Of a stretch of 64,000 nucleotides of DNA, positions 36,653-47,453 are shown piece after piece (the stretch's first letter is position 1; the number at the start of each line of letters is the position of its first letter). Position numbers and translations under genes: made by a program. Source of the stretch: Acetobacter oeni (lineage in GTDB: Bacteria > Pseudomonadota > Alphaproteobacteria > Acetobacterales > Acetobacteraceae). Location: contig NZ_WOTA01000001.1 of the NCBI RefSeq assembly GCF_011516825.1, forward strand, positions 124,001 through 188,000, read 5' to 3'. The notes under the pieces were generated by a model. The model saw only the letters and a list, made by a program, of their open reading frames with translations, ran no database searches and was not told the origin of the DNA.

Positions 36653-37309
36653 ATGAAGAAGCCGGGAAAACGTGCAGGCGAGCCTTCCCGTGCCGGAAAT
36701 GATCGCTCCACAGGCCAGACCACACGCTATCATCATGGCGACCTCTCCGGCGCACTGCTTTCTGCAGCCCGCTTCATTCTTGATCGTGACGGCGTGTCCG
36801 CGCTCGGCCTGCGACCCGTCACTCGCGCCGCCGGCGTTTCTCACACCGCCGCCGCGCATCATTTTGGCGATCTGGCCGGGCTCCTGTCGGAACTGGCGGC
36901 AACCGGGCTGGATGAACTCCGCGCAGCCATAATCTCAGCAGCAGGCACCCCGCGCCTGATCGCCGAAGCCTATGTTTTCTATGCCCTGAGGCACCCTCAT
37001 ATGTTCGAACTCATGTTCCGGAGCGACCTCATCGACAGAACCTCTCCGCGCTACCGGAACGCGGCGTCAGCCCTGTTCGCAATGCTGGCAGGTTCGCCTG
37101 AGGTGTCCGATCATGACGGACAGAAGGAAACAGACGGTTACGACAGCCAGGATGCCGCCCGCTACACCGCCGCCTGGGGGCTCGTCCATGGCATTGCCGT
37201 GCTGGCCACAGACGGACGTCTCGATCCGTTGATTTCAAGGCTGCGCGAGCCGATGAGCCGCGAAGACCTCGTGCGACAGGCAATTCTCAGCGTTCCGCCC
37301 TTTCTGTAA
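36653..37309 (+). CDS. TetR/AcrR family regulator with WHG-type C-terminal domain
   Basis: A 218-residue regulator. The DNA-binding domain covers about residues 25-75 (YHHGDLSGALLSAARFILDRDG, then LRPVTRAAGVSHTAAAHHFGDLAGLLSELA), a form typical of the TetR_C_33/WHG subgroup. The C-terminal domain has the characteristic YVFYALRHPHMFELMFRSDL and AAWGLVHGIAVLATDGRL. It probably represses itself and the divergent membrane protein gene through the operator at 36559-36617. The ligand is unknown. Confidence 0.9.
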   Translation: MKKPGKRAGEPSRAGNDRSTGQTTRYHHGDLSGALLSAARFILDRDGVSALGLRPVTRAAGVSHTAAAHHFGDLAGLLSELAATGLDELRAAIISAAGTPRLIAEAYVFYALRHPHMFELMFRSDLIDRTSPRYRNAASALFAMLAGSPEVSDHDGQKETDGYDSQDAARYTAAWGLVHGIAVLATDGRLDPLISRLREPMSREDLVRQAILSVPPFL

Positions 37310-37348
37310 GCCCCCACCGGAGTGCGAAGAACGACATTCCGCGATTGC

Positions 37349-37368
37349 ACTGCCCTGATGAGGGCAGT
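37349..37368 (+). promoter_or_regulatory. Short stem-loop just before dusB
   Basis: A perfect 8-bp inverted repeat, ACTGCCCT-GATG-AGGGCAGT, ending 14 bp before the dusB ATG. It has no T-run. It may be an operator or a 5' leader hairpin; no good SD sequence is visible between it and the start codon. Confidence 0.35.
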
Positions 37369-37382
37369 ATGTTGCTCAAATC

Positions 37383-38501
37383 ATGGGCATCTCAGACACC
37401 ACAGCAGCAAGGGCGCCGGGCCTCCTGCCGATTGATCTCGGGAGTGTCGTCCTGGACACGCCTGTTATTCTGGCACCGATGGCCGGTGTGACGGATGTGC
37501 CGTTCCGTCGCCTCTGCCGCCGCCTGGGCGCCGGTCTCGTCGTATCGGAAATGATCGCCTCCTGGGCGATGGTCCGCGAGAACGAGGCCACCCTCCGCAT
37601 GGCGGAAGTCGCCGACAGCGAGGGCCCCAATTCAATCCAGCTCGCCGGATGCGATCCGGAAGCCATGGCCGAAGCCGCCCGGATCGCCGTCGATAAGGGC
37701 GCCAATATCGTCGATATCAATTTCGGCTGCCCGGTCAAGAAAGTCGCTGTCGGACAGATGGCCGGCTCCGCCCTTATGCGCGACGAACGCGCCGCCGCCC
37801 GTCTGCTGGAAACCACAGCCCGTGCCGTGCCTGTCCCTGTAACGCTGAAAATGCGAACGGGCTGGGACCACGACCATCTCAACGCGCCGTCGCTGGCGCG
37901 GATCGCGGAAGAGGCCGGCATCAGAATGGTGACGGTGCATGGCCGTACCCGCCAGCAGTTCTATAATGGCATCGCGGACTGGGCTTTCATTCGCCGGGTG
38001 AAGGAAGCTGTGAGAATTCCGGTCATTGCCAACGGCGACATCCTGACCATTGACGACGCCCGCAATGCCCTGGCTCTCTCCGGGGCCGACGGCGTCATGA
38101 TCGGCCGGGGCTGCTACGGTCGCCCCTGGTTCCCGGCACAGGTCGCGGAAGCCCTGCGCAGCGGCCACACGCCAGCGGACCCCGACCTTGAAACCGAACG
38201 CGGCATCGTTCTCGAACATTACGGCATGATGCTGAAGCATTTCGGCGAGCGACCGGGCCTTCGCCTCGCGCGGAAGCATATCTCCTGGTACTCCGCCGGT
38301 CTGCGCGATTCCGCCGGTTTCCGCGCGGCCGTAAACCGTATGGAAGATCCCGGCGAAGTTATCGCTGCCATCAACACGTTTTACGATGAACAGATTGAAT
38401 CCGGCGGCGTCCGGGAGCCGCGCCGCTCGCGTGTCGCGGACGCGATGGCCACGTCACAGCACTCAGACGATACTGCGTCCGGCGCGCTCCGCGCGGCATG
38501 A
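37383..38501 (+). CDS. dusB: tRNA-dihydrouridine synthase B (NifR3 family)
   Basis: FMN enzyme that reduces uridine to dihydrouridine in tRNA D-loops. It has 372 residues. The TIM-barrel opening is [17 protein letters not shown]. The catalytic cysteine lies in [14 protein letters not shown] phosphate is bound by VIANGDI and the [16 protein letters not shown] segment. The C-terminal helical domain carries [11 protein letters not shown]. It heads the ntr cluster, as nifR3 does in Rhodobacter and Rhizobium, and its stop overlaps the ntrB ATG (ATGA). Confidence 0.95.
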   Translation: MGISDTTAARAPGLLPIDLGSVVLDTPVILAPMAGVTDVPFRRLCRRLGAGLVVSEMIASWAMVRENEATLRMAEVADSEGPNSIQLAGCDPEAMAEAARIAVDKGANIVDINFGCPVKKVAVGQMAGSALMRDERAAARLLETTARAVPVPVTLKMRTGWDHDHLNAPSLARIAEEAGIRMVTVHGRTRQQFYNGIADWAFIRRVKEAVRIPVIANGDILTIDDARNALALSGADGVMIGRGCYGRPWFPAQVAEALRSGHTPADPDLETERGIVLEHYGMMLKHFGERPGLRLARKHISWYSAGLRDSAGFRAAVNRMEDPGEVIAAINTFYDEQIESGGVREPRRSRVADAMATSQHSDDTASGALRAA

Positions 38502-39688
38502 TCGCCATGCCCCGTCGCAGTGACACCAGGCCATCCGATTCGGAATTCCGCACGAATCTAAGGCTTCAGTCCGCGAAACATGGCCGGGAGGACTATCAGG
38601 AACCCATTCCCGACAGTCTCCTGCTGCTGGATTGTCTGCCAGCACCTGTCATGCTGATCGGTGCGCACGACGCCATCCTTTTTGTAAACAGTGCTGCCGA
38701 AGATTTTTTCTCAAGATCCCGCGTCCAGCTCCGTCACGATACCCTCACCGGTCTCGTGCCATCGGATCACCCTCTCTTCCTGCTCCTGCGGCAGGTGAGG
38801 GAGACGGGAGGAACCGTCACGGAGCACGGCCTTATCCTCAGCACGCCCCGTTTCCATCACGAGGGAATCTGTGTTCAGGGCAGCGACGTCCCCGATCACC
38901 CGGGACAGGTGCTGCTAGCTTTCCAGGATGCATCAGCCGCGCGGGTGCTCGACCGGCAACTGGCGTTCCGTTCAGCCGCCCGCAGTGTCTCGGGCATGGC
39001 GGCTATTCTCGCGCATGAAGTGAAAAACCCGCTCTCGGGGATTCGCGGCGCGGCACAGCTGCTCGAAGGATCGGTCAATGAGCCGGACCGTGAACTCGCC
39101 GTGCTCATCCGGGACGAAGCAGACCGCATCCGTGCACTCGTCGAGCGTATGGAAATGTTCAGCGAGAAGCCCGTAGGCCGGCGTCCGGTGAACATTCACC
39201 GTGTCCTCGAACACGTGCGCACTCTGGCCGCAAATGGTGTCGCCACCGGCATCCCCATCATCGAAGACTACGACCCCTCACTGCCGCCTGTCTGGGGCAA
39301 CCGCGATGAACTGGTCCAGGTTCTTCTCAATCTCGTAAAAAATGCCGCCGAAGCCATCAAAGGTTCGGAGCAGCCCGGCACGATCACGCTGACGACAGCC
39401 TATCGCCAGGGCATAAGACTGGCAGGCTCCGGTTCCGGCCAGCGCAGACATCTCCCGCTGCTGGTGACGATCCGCGACACCGGCCCCGGTATTTCAGAAA
39501 CCATCAGACCCCATCTGTTCGAACCCTTTCTTACCACAAAGGCATCCGGCTCCGGCCTCGGCCTCGCCCTCGCCGGTAAAATCATTAACGATCACGGTGG
39601 TATCATCGAAGTCGAAAGCAGACCGGGCTGTACCGAGATCAGTCTGCACCTGCCCGTGGTCAGCGAGGATACCGGACATGTCGCCTGA
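38498..39688 (+). CDS. ntrB: Nitrogen regulation sensor histidine kinase NtrB
   Basis: Cytosolic sensor kinase that, under control of PII protein, phosphorylates or dephosphorylates NtrC. It has 396 residues. A PAS domain spans about residues 40-150 ([28 protein letters not shown]). The phosphoacceptor is H173 in [23 protein letters not shown]-binding boxes are [26 protein letters not shown] and [12 protein letters not shown]. It has no membrane segment, unlike NtrY. ntrC follows after 91 bp. Confidence 0.94.
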   Translation: MIAMPRRSDTRPSDSEFRTNLRLQSAKHGREDYQEPIPDSLLLLDCLPAPVMLIGAHDAILFVNSAAEDFFSRSRVQLRHDTLTGLVPSDHPLFLLLRQVRETGGTVTEHGLILSTPRFHHEGICVQGSDVPDHPGQVLLAFQDASAARVLDRQLAFRSAARSVSGMAAILAHEVKNPLSGIRGAAQLLEGSVNEPDRELAVLIRDEADRIRALVERMEMFSEKPVGRRPVNIHRVLEHVRTLAANGVATGIPIIEDYDPSLPPVWGNRDELVQVLLNLVKNAAEAIKGSEQPGTITLTTAYRQGIRLAGSGSGQRRHLPLLVTIRDTGPGISETIRPHLFEPFLTTKASGSGLGLALAGKIINDHGGIIEVESRPGCTEISLHLPVVSEDTGHVA

Positions 39689-39779
39689 AATCGCGCCCCG
39701 GTTTCCATAACGCAAACAGCACCGGCCTCCCGCCCGTTCCATTAGCCAGTCACGACTTTTCCGGATTCCATACCCTCCC

Positions 39780-41258
39780 ATGACATTGCCGACCATCCTG
39801 ATCGCAGATGACGATCGTTCAATCCGGACTGTTCTGAGCCAGGCCCTCGGACGGGCAGGCTACCAGGTCCGCACAACCGCCAGCGCCGCCGCTTTGTGGC
39901 AATGGGTGGAGGACGGGGAGGGCGATCTCGTCATCACCGATGTCGTCATGCCCGATGAGAACGGACTGGACCTGATCCCCCGTATCCGCCGGGCCCGTCC
40001 CGATCTGCGCGTGCTGGTCATGAGCGCCCAGTCGACCCTGGTCACGGCGGTGAAAGCCACCCAGCGCGGTGCCTTCGAATACCTTCCAAAACCGTTCGAC
40101 CTCACCGAACTGCTTGCCGTCGTCGAACGCGCCCTCGCGGCTCCCGCGCCCGTAACCGGACCTGCCCTGCAAACCCGGGAACCGGGCGAGCGCATGCCGC
40201 TGATCGGCCGTTCGATGGCCATGCAGGATATCTACCGCATCATCGCCCGGCTCACGACTTCCGATCTCACAGTGATGATCAACGGCGAAAGCGGCACAGG
40301 CAAGGAACTCGTCGCCCGCGCCCTCCATGATTACGGACGCCGCCGCACAGGCCCGTTCATCGCGGTCAATGTCGCGGCAATTCCGCAGGAATTTATCGAA
40401 GCCGAACTCTTTGGCCACGAACGGGGCGCCTTCAGTGGCGCAACCGCCCGCAATTCGGGACGCTTCGAACAGGCCGCCGGCGGCACCCTCTTCCTTGATG
40501 AAATCGGCGATATGCCGCTGGAAGCCCAGACCCGCCTGCTCCGGGTTCTTCAGGACGGCGAGTTTACGACAGCCGGTGGCAAACATTCCGTCAAAGCCAA
40601 CGTCAGAATCATAGCCGCCACCCATCGCGATCTGCATCAGGCCATCAGGGCCGGAACATTTCGTGAAGACCTCTTCTACCGGCTCAACGTGGTGCCGATC
40701 CGCATTCCGCCGTTGCGGGAGCGCCTGGAAGATATCCCACTCCTGGCTCAGCATTTTCTCGATCAGTGCGCGGAAGACGGCCACGCCCCGAAAGTCCTCA
40801 CCGATGATGCCGCGGCTCGCCTCCAGGGCTGGCGCTGGCCAGGGAATGTACGGGAACTTGAGAACCTCATGCGCCGGATCACAGCGCTTTATCCCCAGGA
40901 AACCATCACAGCCAGCCTGATCAATTCAGAACTGGCCGATACCGGACGGGACAAAAAGCAGATCGCTCCGACCGGCGAGGGCCCCGGCAATGACGAAACC
41001 CTGTCCGACGCAGTGGCCCGGCACCTCCGGCATTATCTCGCAACGGACGAAAACGGGGGCGGCCCCCTGCATGACATTTATGACAAAGTTATCGCAGAGG
41101 TTGAACGTCCGCTTATCCGCATGACACTGGCGGCAACGCGCGGTAATCAGATTAAAGCCGCCGCCATGCTCGGACTGAACAGAAATACATTGCGGAAAAA
41201 AATTCGTGACCTCGATATTCCCGTGATGAAGGGGCCGGCCGGCCGGGAGACCGTCTGA
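39780..41258 (+). CDS. ntrC: Nitrogen regulation response regulator NtrC
   Basis: Sigma-54-dependent activator of nitrogen-assimilation genes. It has 492 residues. The receiver domain's acceptor is D54 in [14 protein letters not shown]. The AAA+ domain has Walker [12 protein letters not shown] near residue 165, Walker [10 protein letters not shown], and the sigma-54 loop as GAFSGA near residue 216, a Thr-to-Ser variant of GAFTGA. The C-terminal Fis-type HTH is [21 protein letters not shown]. ntrY follows 5 bp later. The Ser variant is common in real activators and should not abolish function. Confidence 0.94.
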   Translation: MTLPTILIADDDRSIRTVLSQALGRAGYQVRTTASAAALWQWVEDGEGDLVITDVVMPDENGLDLIPRIRRARPDLRVLVMSAQSTLVTAVKATQRGAFEYLPKPFDLTELLAVVERALAAPAPVTGPALQTREPGERMPLIGRSMAMQDIYRIIARLTTSDLTVMINGESGTGKELVARALHDYGRRRTGPFIAVNVAAIPQEFIEAELFGHERGAFSGATARNSGRFEQAAGGTLFLDEIGDMPLEAQTRLLRVLQDGEFTTAGGKHSVKANVRIIAATHRDLHQAIRAGTFREDLFYRLNVVPIRIPPLRERLEDIPLLAQHFLDQCAEDGHAPKVLTDDAAARLQGWRWPGNVRELENLMRRITALYPQETITASLINSELADTGRDKKQIAPTGEGPGNDETLSDAVARHLRHYLATDENGGGPLHDIYDKVIAEVERPLIRMTLAATRGNQIKAAAMLGLNRNTLRKKIRDLDIPVMKGPAGRETV

Positions 41259-41263
41259 AATCC

Positions 41264-43576
41264 ATGGGGAGGCCGCGCGACACATCAGACCGGGAGGCAG
41301 CCCGCGGACGCGGCGGAATCGCTCTGTTGCAACGCGCGTTCGATCAGCGAGGCGTGGCTGTAACGCTGGTGGCCCTCGCCCTGGTGCTCGTCTTCGCCAT
41401 GTTCGTCGTGCTCTCGGGGGGCGGCGCGCTGGCCCATCACCCCGTGATCCAGAATGCCGTCTTCGTGCTCAGCGGACTGGCGCTGGCCCTGCTCGGAATC
41501 ATGACAACGGTGCGCGTCCGGCGTCTGGTGAACGAACGGCAGGGCGGCCCGGCCGGCGCCAGGCTTCACGTCCGCCTCGTCGTGCTCTTCGGCGTTGTCG
41601 CCGTCGCCCCGACGATCCTCGTCGGCGTCTTCGCAACCCTGTTTTTCGATTACGGCATCCAGATATGGTTCTCGGACAGGGTCAATACCGCCCTGAACGA
41701 GGCGCTCCAGGCTTCACGCGGCTATCTGACCGAGCACAATGAAAACATCCGGACGGAAGCATTCTCGCTCGCCAACTATCTCGTGGGTGCCGAGAACGAA
41801 CTTCAGGTCAACGGCACCGATCTGCTCCATGACCCGGATTCGCTCGGCCAGCTTCTCGACAGTCAGGCCACCGTGCGGGGCCTAACCGAAGCCGTCGTCT
41901 ACGATCCGCTCACGAACCGCATGATCGCGGCCGGAGGGCTCCTCAGCCGGTCCGGATACCAGGAGCCCCTGCCGCCACCCGCCGCCACCATGATGGCGCG
42001 CACCAATGATGTCGCGATCTATGACAGTCCGGACGAGAAAAACGTCAGAGCAGTCGTCGCCCTGGGCGAAACCCCGGAAATGATGCTTGTCATCACGCGC
42101 CCGGTTGACCCCGAAATCGTCGGCCATATGCACAAGACGGAACAGGTCGTCGCGGATTACAAACGTCTGAACCGGAACCGCGAGAAAATTCAGGTCACCT
42201 TCGTGATGATCTTCGCGCTCGTGGCCCTGCTCGTCCTCGCCGCCGCTGCCCTGATGGGCCTGGCGCTCGCCAACCAGATCGCCCGCCCGCTCGGTCTGCT
42301 CATGGATGCATCCCGCCGGATCAGCGAGGGCGACCTTGCCGTCCGGGTCCCGGAAGGCGGGCGTGACGACGAGATCAGAAGTCTGTCCCGCGCCTTCAAT
42401 CTCATGACTGACGAACTGTCCAGCCAGCGCTCCGAGCTCATGATCGCCAACAGCCAGATCAACGAGCGTCGTCGCTTCACGGAAGCCGTTCTCTCCGGTG
42501 TGTCCGCCGGCGTGATCGGGCTTGATGCCCTGGCCCGGATCGAACTCCCCAACCGGGCCGCCTGCGACCTCCTGGAGAAAGATCTGACCCAGGCCGTAGG
42601 CGAACCCCTTGCCGAAGTTATTCCGGAATTCGGACCGGTTCTCGAGGCCCTCAGAGGCGGTGCGGAGAGAGCCTTCACGAGAGAGGTGCAGATTGGCACG
42701 CCCGGCAATCGCCGGGTTCTGCTCGTCCGGGCCGCAGCGGAGATGCGCGGCGCGGTCACCGAGGGATATGTCGTCACCTTCGATGATATCACGGCTCTCC
42801 AGTCCGCCCAGCGCAAGGCCGCCTGGGCCGATGTGGCCCGCAGAATCGCGCACGAGATCAAAAACCCGTTAACCCCGATCCAGCTCGCCGCCGAGCGCCT
42901 GAAACGTCGATTCCTGCGTGAAATAACCTCAGACCCCGAGACGTTCCGCCAGTGCGCTGATACGATCGTGAGGCAGGTCGGGGATATCGGTCGCATGGTT
43001 GACGAATTTTCGGCTTTCGCCCGCATGCCTCAGCCGAAAATCGCTCCGGAGGATCTCTCCCGTATTGTGCGGGAGGCCCTCGTCCTGCAATATGGCGCCC
43101 ATCCTGAAATTGTGTACGACATCGCATTGCCGCCTTCCGGCCCTGTGGTTGCATGCGACCGGCGCCAGATAGGACAGGCCCTGACGAACCTTCTGCAAAA
43201 CGCCGCCGACGCCATTGCCATGACCGGGCGGAGACCTTCGCCAGACCAAGAAAATACCGACAATACCGCCGAACCCGGGGCGGAAGGACGGATCGGCACG
43301 ATCAGCGTCCAGGTCCTGGTTCACGATGATCTCGCGGAGGTCGTCATTGCCGATGATGGCGTCGGCCTGCCCCAGGAAGAACGTGACCGGCTGACCGAGC
43401 CATACGTTACGCACAAACCCAAGGGCACAGGGCTGGGGCTGGCCATCGTCAAGAAAATCATGGAAGACCATGAGGGGACAGTTCAGCTCAGAGACCGCCC
43501 CGGAAAAGAAGGAACCGTGGCCATTCTGATTTTGCCGGTCAAAGACAGAACGCAGAAAGAAAACGATGGCGTATGA
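41264..43576 (+). CDS. ntrY: Membrane sensor histidine kinase NtrY
   Basis: Partner kinase of NtrX, linked in other alphaproteobacteria to nitrogen, redox and envelope control. It has 770 residues. Membrane segments lie near residues 30-50, 65-85, 100-125 and 310-335, with a large periplasmic region between the last two. A HAMP domain (NQIARPLGLLMDASRRISEGDLAVRVPEG) precedes a PAS domain. The phosphoacceptor is H530 in RRIAHEIKNPLTPIQLAAERLKRR. ATP boxes are LTNLLQNAADAI, IADDGVGLP and GTGLGLAIVKKIMEDH. The 3' end overlaps ntrX by 11 bp. Confidence 0.94.
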   Translation: MGRPRDTSDREAARGRGGIALLQRAFDQRGVAVTLVALALVLVFAMFVVLSGGGALAHHPVIQNAVFVLSGLALALLGIMTTVRVRRLVNERQGGPAGARLHVRLVVLFGVVAVAPTILVGVFATLFFDYGIQIWFSDRVNTALNEALQASRGYLTEHNENIRTEAFSLANYLVGAENELQVNGTDLLHDPDSLGQLLDSQATVRGLTEAVVYDPLTNRMIAAGGLLSRSGYQEPLPPPAATMMARTNDVAIYDSPDEKNVRAVVALGETPEMMLVITRPVDPEIVGHMHKTEQVVADYKRLNRNREKIQVTFVMIFALVALLVLAAAALMGLALANQIARPLGLLMDASRRISEGDLAVRVPEGGRDDEIRSLSRAFNLMTDELSSQRSELMIANSQINERRRFTEAVLSGVSAGVIGLDALARIELPNRAACDLLEKDLTQAVGEPLAEVIPEFGPVLEALRGGAERAFTREVQIGTPGNRRVLLVRAAAEMRGAVTEGYVVTFDDITALQSAQRKAAWADVARRIAHEIKNPLTPIQLAAERLKRRFLREITSDPETFRQCADTIVRQVGDIGRMVDEFSAFARMPQPKIAPEDLSRIVREALVLQYGAHPEIVYDIALPPSGPVVACDRRQIGQALTNLLQNAADAIAMTGRRPSPDQENTDNTAEPGAEGRIGTISVQVLVHDDLAEVVIADDGVGLPQEERDRLTEPYVTHKPKGTGLGLAIVKKIMEDHEGTVQLRDRPGKEGTVAILILPVKDRTQKENDGV

Positions 43577-44951
43577 AATCCTGATCGTCGACGACGAGCC
43601 GGATATCCGGATGCTGATGGAGGGAATCCTCCACGACGAAGGATACGAAACCCGTGTCGCAGGAGATTCGGACGCGGCTCTCGCGGCTTTCCGTGCCCGC
43701 AGACCCTCCCTGGTGATTCAGGATATCTGGCTCCAGGGGTCGAAACTCGACGGTCTGGGCGTGCTCAAGGTCATGCAGGCGGAGGACGCCTCCGTCCCCG
43801 TGATCATGATTTCCGGGCACGGCACGATCGAAACAGCTGTGGCTGCGCTTCAGCACGGTGCCTATGACTTCATCGAAAAACCATTCCAGTCCGACCGCCT
43901 TCTCGTCGTCGTCCGGCGGGCCCTAGAGGCCGCCCGGCTCGAGCGTGAAAACGCCGAGCTCAGGCTGCGCGCCGGGCCTGAAACGACGCTGTTCGGGGAA
44001 AGCGCCCCCATCGCCGCCGTGCGCGGACAGATCGACCGTGTCGCGCCAACCGGCTCGCGGGTAATGATCACAGGAGCCCCCGGAGCCGGCAAAGAGGTGG
44101 CTGCGCGCATGATCCATGCGCGGTCGCGTCGCTCGGAAGGCCCCTTCATCGCGCTGAACTGCGCGACTCTGGCCCCGAGCCGGTTTGAGGAAGAACTGTT
44201 CGGCCTCGAAGGCAGCGAGGGCGTGCCGCGCCGCATCGGCGTGCTCGAAAGGGCGCACGGCGGCACGCTGCTGCTTGATGAAGTGGCGGACATGCCCGTG
44301 GAAACACAGGGCAAGATCGTCAGGGCGCTTCAGGACCAGAGCTTCGAACGTATCGGCGGCGCAACCCGGGTTAAAGTCGATGTCCGCGTCATCTCGACCA
44401 CGAACCGTGACCTGCACGCCGAGATCGGAGTAGGGCGGTTCCGGGAAGACCTTTATTATCGTCTCGCTGTCGTCCCGCTCCGCCTGCCAAGCCTGAGAGA
44501 GCGGCGCGAAGACATCCCTGAACTCGCCAGACTTTTCCTCAGACGCGCCGCGGAAACAGCCGGCCTTCCCGTGCGTGAGCTGAGCGTCGATGCCATGGCC
44601 GCCCTCCAGGCCTATGACTGGCCCGGCAACTCCCGTGAGCTGAGAAATCTCATGGAGCGGCTGCTGATCATGATGCCCGGCTCCAGCAACGAGCCGATCC
44701 GTGCAGACATGCTGCCGTCACAAATCAGCGAAGGCGCGCCGGCGCTCCTCAAATTCGATTCGAATGCGGATGTCATGGGCCTTCCTCTTCGCGAGGCGAG
44801 GGATCTGTTCGAAACGCAGTACCTTCAGGCTCAGCTTCTTCGTTTCGGCGGTAATATCAGCCGGACAGCAGGTTTTGTCGGCATGGAAAGAAGCGCGTTG
44901 CATCGCAAACTTAAACAGCTCGGAGTCACGGCCGAAGACAGAACCGGGTAA
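43566..44951 (+). CDS. ntrX: Response regulator NtrX
   Basis: NtrC-family regulator of 461 residues. The receiver domain has the acceptor D53 in LVIQDIWLQGSKLDG, an NtrX-type sequence. The AAA+ domain has Walker A ITGAPGAGKEVAAR and Walker B LLLDEVADMP. The GAFTGA sigma-54 contact loop is absent: the matching stretch reads LFGLEGSEGVPRRIGVLE. The Fis-type HTH is NISRTAGFVGMERSALHRKLK. Without the loop it probably acts on sigma-70 promoters, as described for some alphaproteobacterial NtrX proteins. Confidence 0.94.
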   Translation: MAYEILIVDDEPDIRMLMEGILHDEGYETRVAGDSDAALAAFRARRPSLVIQDIWLQGSKLDGLGVLKVMQAEDASVPVIMISGHGTIETAVAALQHGAYDFIEKPFQSDRLLVVVRRALEAARLERENAELRLRAGPETTLFGESAPIAAVRGQIDRVAPTGSRVMITGAPGAGKEVAARMIHARSRRSEGPFIALNCATLAPSRFEEELFGLEGSEGVPRRIGVLERAHGGTLLLDEVADMPVETQGKIVRALQDQSFERIGGATRVKVDVRVISTTNRDLHAEIGVGRFREDLYYRLAVVPLRLPSLRERREDIPELARLFLRRAAETAGLPVRELSVDAMAALQAYDWPGNSRELRNLMERLLIMMPGSSNEPIRADMLPSQISEGAPALLKFDSNADVMGLPLREARDLFETQYLQAQLLRFGGNISRTAGFVGMERSALHRKLKQLGVTAEDRTG

Positions 44952-45072
44952 ATATCTCCGCTGCACGGGATCGGGAGATGTTCGCGGCCCGCAAAACCGG
45001 GAACTGACCATCACCCGGTCGGTCGGGCCCCTCCGCAGTATTGATGCAAATGTCGTGGGAGTGCCATGAAAT

Positions 45073-45081
45073 TGCTATAAT
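45073..45081 (+). promoter_or_regulatory. Probable extended -10 promoter of hfq
   Basis: TGCTATAAT, a perfect TATAAT with a TGn extension, lies about 115 bp before the hfq start. The -35 region (near 45053) is weak. The site lets hfq-hflX be transcribed apart from the ntr operon. Confidence 0.5.
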
Positions 45082-45197
45082 GGCGGTCGGGTGGCTTTGC
45101 GCCGGTGCCGCGCTGGCGTATTGATGCTGTAAGGCCCGGGGTTTCGGCGGCACTAAACAGCGAAACTAAAATAACGAAGAAGAAACAGGGTAGCATC

Positions 45198-45518
45198 GTG
45201 GCAAAATCACCAGCACAGAATGTTCAGGACGTGTTCCTTGGCCACATCAGGCGCGGCAAGGCAGCCGTCACGATTTTTCTTGTCAATGGTGTGAAATTAC
45301 AGGGTGTCATCAGCTGGTTCGACGATGATACAGTCCTTCTCCGGCGAGACGGGCATACGCAGCTCGTCTATAAACATGCAATCAGCACGGTCATGCCTCT
45401 CGTTCCGGTCAATGTGTTCGAAGCGCCGGCCGGTACGGCCGGTTCGGGCACGGCGGGAACGCATGGCACGGTTCTGCAGGCGGAGAGCGACGAGTCACTT
45501 GCCGACGACATCTACTGA
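45198..45518 (+). CDS. hfq: RNA chaperone Hfq
   Basis: Hexameric Sm-like protein that pairs small RNAs with mRNAs. It has 106 residues and starts at GTG ([14 protein letters not shown]); the frame upstream to 45105 is unlike Hfq. Sm1 motif: [23 protein letters not shown]. Sm2 motif: [13 protein letters not shown]. The C-terminal tail (about 35 residues, Gly/Ala/Thr-rich with an acidic end ESDESLADD) fits the autoinhibitory acidic tip known in Hfq. Its 3' end overlaps hflX by 20 bp. Confidence 0.96.
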   Translation: MAKSPAQNVQDVFLGHIRRGKAAVTIFLVNGVKLQGVISWFDDDTVLLRRDGHTQLVYKHAISTVMPLVPVNVFEAPAGTAGSGTAGTHGTVLQAESDESLADDIY

Positions 45519-46827
45519 AACCACACTGCCCGCCACGCGGGCCGCAGTCATTCTCCCCTGGGAGCGACCTGACCGCGATCATGACGTTCGCGCCGCCGAG
45601 GCGCGGCTTGAGGAAGCGATCGGCCTGACCTCTTCGATCGGTCTGGTCGTTGTTCTCAATGCCATCCTGCTTCTTCGCGCCCGCCGCCCGGCAACACTGC
45701 TCGGAGCAGGCCAGGTCGATTCCTTGCGCGAGGCCGTCGCCGACAAGCATATCTCTGTCGTCGTTGTCGATTCCCGCCTGTCGCCCGGCCAGCAGCGCAA
45801 TCTCGAAAAAGCCCTGGGTTGCAAAGTCATCGACCGGACCGGGCTTATTCTCGATATTTTCGGCGCCCGGGCCGCGACCCGTGAAGGCTCGCTCCAGGTC
45901 GAACTCGCCCATCTGGAATACCAGCGGTCACGCCTCGTCCGCCTCTGGACCCATCTCGAACGTCAGCGCGGCGGTTTCGGCTTCCTCGGCGGCCCCGGCG
46001 AAACGCAGATCGAAGCGGATCGCCGGATGATCGGCGACCGCATCGTCCGTCTGAAACGCGAACTGGAGCAGGTCCGCCGGACGCGCGGACTGCACAGAAC
46101 CTCCCGCAAACGGGTTCCGTTTCCCGTCGTGGCTCTCGTCGGCTATACAAATGCCGGAAAATCCACCCTGTTCAACGCTCTGACCGGCGCGTCCGTCTAT
46201 GCGCAGGACCAGTTGTTCGCCACGCTCGACCCCACCATGCGGGCTATCGAACTCCCGTCGGGCCGGAAGGTTATTCTCTCGGACACAGTCGGTTTCATCA
46301 GCGACCTGCCAACGGAACTGATCGCCGCCTTCCGAGCCACGCTCGAGGAAGTCGCGGAAGCGGACATCATTCTTCATGTGCGCGATATCGCGCACCCCGA
46401 CACCGCCGCACAGAGAGCGGATGTGCTCGCCGTCCTCGGAGACATGGAGAAGGACGGTATGCTCGATGCCGAATGGCCGTCCCGTGTCATCGAAGTGCTC
46501 AATAAAGCCGACCTTCTGGGCGGGATCGAAGAAGTCCCCCATCGCGACGATGCGGTCGCGATCTCAGCCATCACGGGCGAAGGCCTGCCCGCCCTGATGT
46601 CGGCCATCGATGCCCACATGACCGACAGCATGGTCGTGGCGCATTACAGCCTGCCCGCTCATGCCGGCGGCGCGGTCGCCTGGCTCTACGAACATGGCGA
46701 AGTGATTCAGCGTGATGATAAGGAGATGCGCATTGATGTCACCGTGCGCTTCCATGAGGTCGATCGGGCACGCTTCGAAACCCAGTTCAGCGACGTCATA
46801 CAGACGCAGGGAAGCGAATCTGCATAA
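45499..46827 (+). CDS. hflX: Ribosome-associated GTPase HflX
   Basis: GTPase that splits or rescues stalled 70S ribosomes. No ATG fits the family start; TTG at 45499 is chosen, with GGAGAG 11 nt upstream, giving 442 residues ([15 protein letters not shown]). The N-terminal HflX domain has [21 protein letters not shown] and ARTREG-like [18 protein letters not shown]. The G domain has [14 protein letters not shown] near residue 214, [14 protein letters not shown], and NKADLL. The rare start codon and the overlap with hfq suggest coupled, low-level translation. Confidence 0.93.
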   Translation: MPTTSTETTLPATRAAVILPWERPDRDHDVRAAEARLEEAIGLTSSIGLVVVLNAILLLRARRPATLLGAGQVDSLREAVADKHISVVVVDSRLSPGQQRNLEKALGCKVIDRTGLILDIFGARAATREGSLQVELAHLEYQRSRLVRLWTHLERQRGGFGFLGGPGETQIEADRRMIGDRIVRLKRELEQVRRTRGLHRTSRKRVPFPVVALVGYTNAGKSTLFNALTGASVYAQDQLFATLDPTMRAIELPSGRKVILSDTVGFISDLPTELIAAFRATLEEVAEADIILHVRDIAHPDTAAQRADVLAVLGDMEKDGMLDAEWPSRVIEVLNKADLLGGIEEVPHRDDAVAISAITGEGLPALMSAIDAHMTDSMVVAHYSLPAHAGGAVAWLYEHGEVIQRDDKEMRIDVTVRFHEVDRARFETQFSDVIQTQGSESA

Positions 46828-47094
46828 CGCTTCCCGAATCCTGAATTAAAACAACACTTCCAAAGTCCGTTTGTTTCGCGGGATCGTATGGTTTCAATCC
46901 CGCACACGACAGGCGCTCCTGAGAGCCCGGGGCTGTAAGATCAGTATAATGAATGTTGCGCTGCCCCGCCTGCAAAGCAGACTTCAGGTAGCGGTTACAT
47001 ACAAATAAAATATCGAAGAGCCGGATGTTTCCACGGTAAAACAGTTCGGCAGCCCTGTTATGGCGCCCCTGTTTTCAGGACTAATTCCGAAAAG

Positions 47095-47171
<77 letters not shown>

Positions 47172-47211
47172 TTTTTAAGCGATCCGCGTTCCCGCGTCGT
47201 CGTTGGGGCGT

Positions 47212-47239
47212 CTTATAACCGGGTTTTCGCGGGTTGCAA
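47212..47239 (-). promoter_or_regulatory. Probable tRNA-Asp promoter
   Basis: On the - strand, TTGCAA (47239-47234), a 16-bp spacer and TATAAG (47217-47212), about 40 bp before the mature tRNA. Confidence 0.5.
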
Positions 47240-47453
47240 CTCCACGCGGATAAAAAAATTTCCGATACCAGGAGACCACGGCGCTGAATGCGGAATTCAG
47301 GACCAGAACAGACCCGTAATAAAGGGAAGGGCAGGGGGCAGAGCGGAATACGCCCGAAAAAACCTTCGCCCGATGTGATTACCGCTAAAAATAGTCTTCG
47401 ATCCGGAAAAATAAGCCGGTAAGACATTATGCGGTCAGACAATACGGGTAAAA

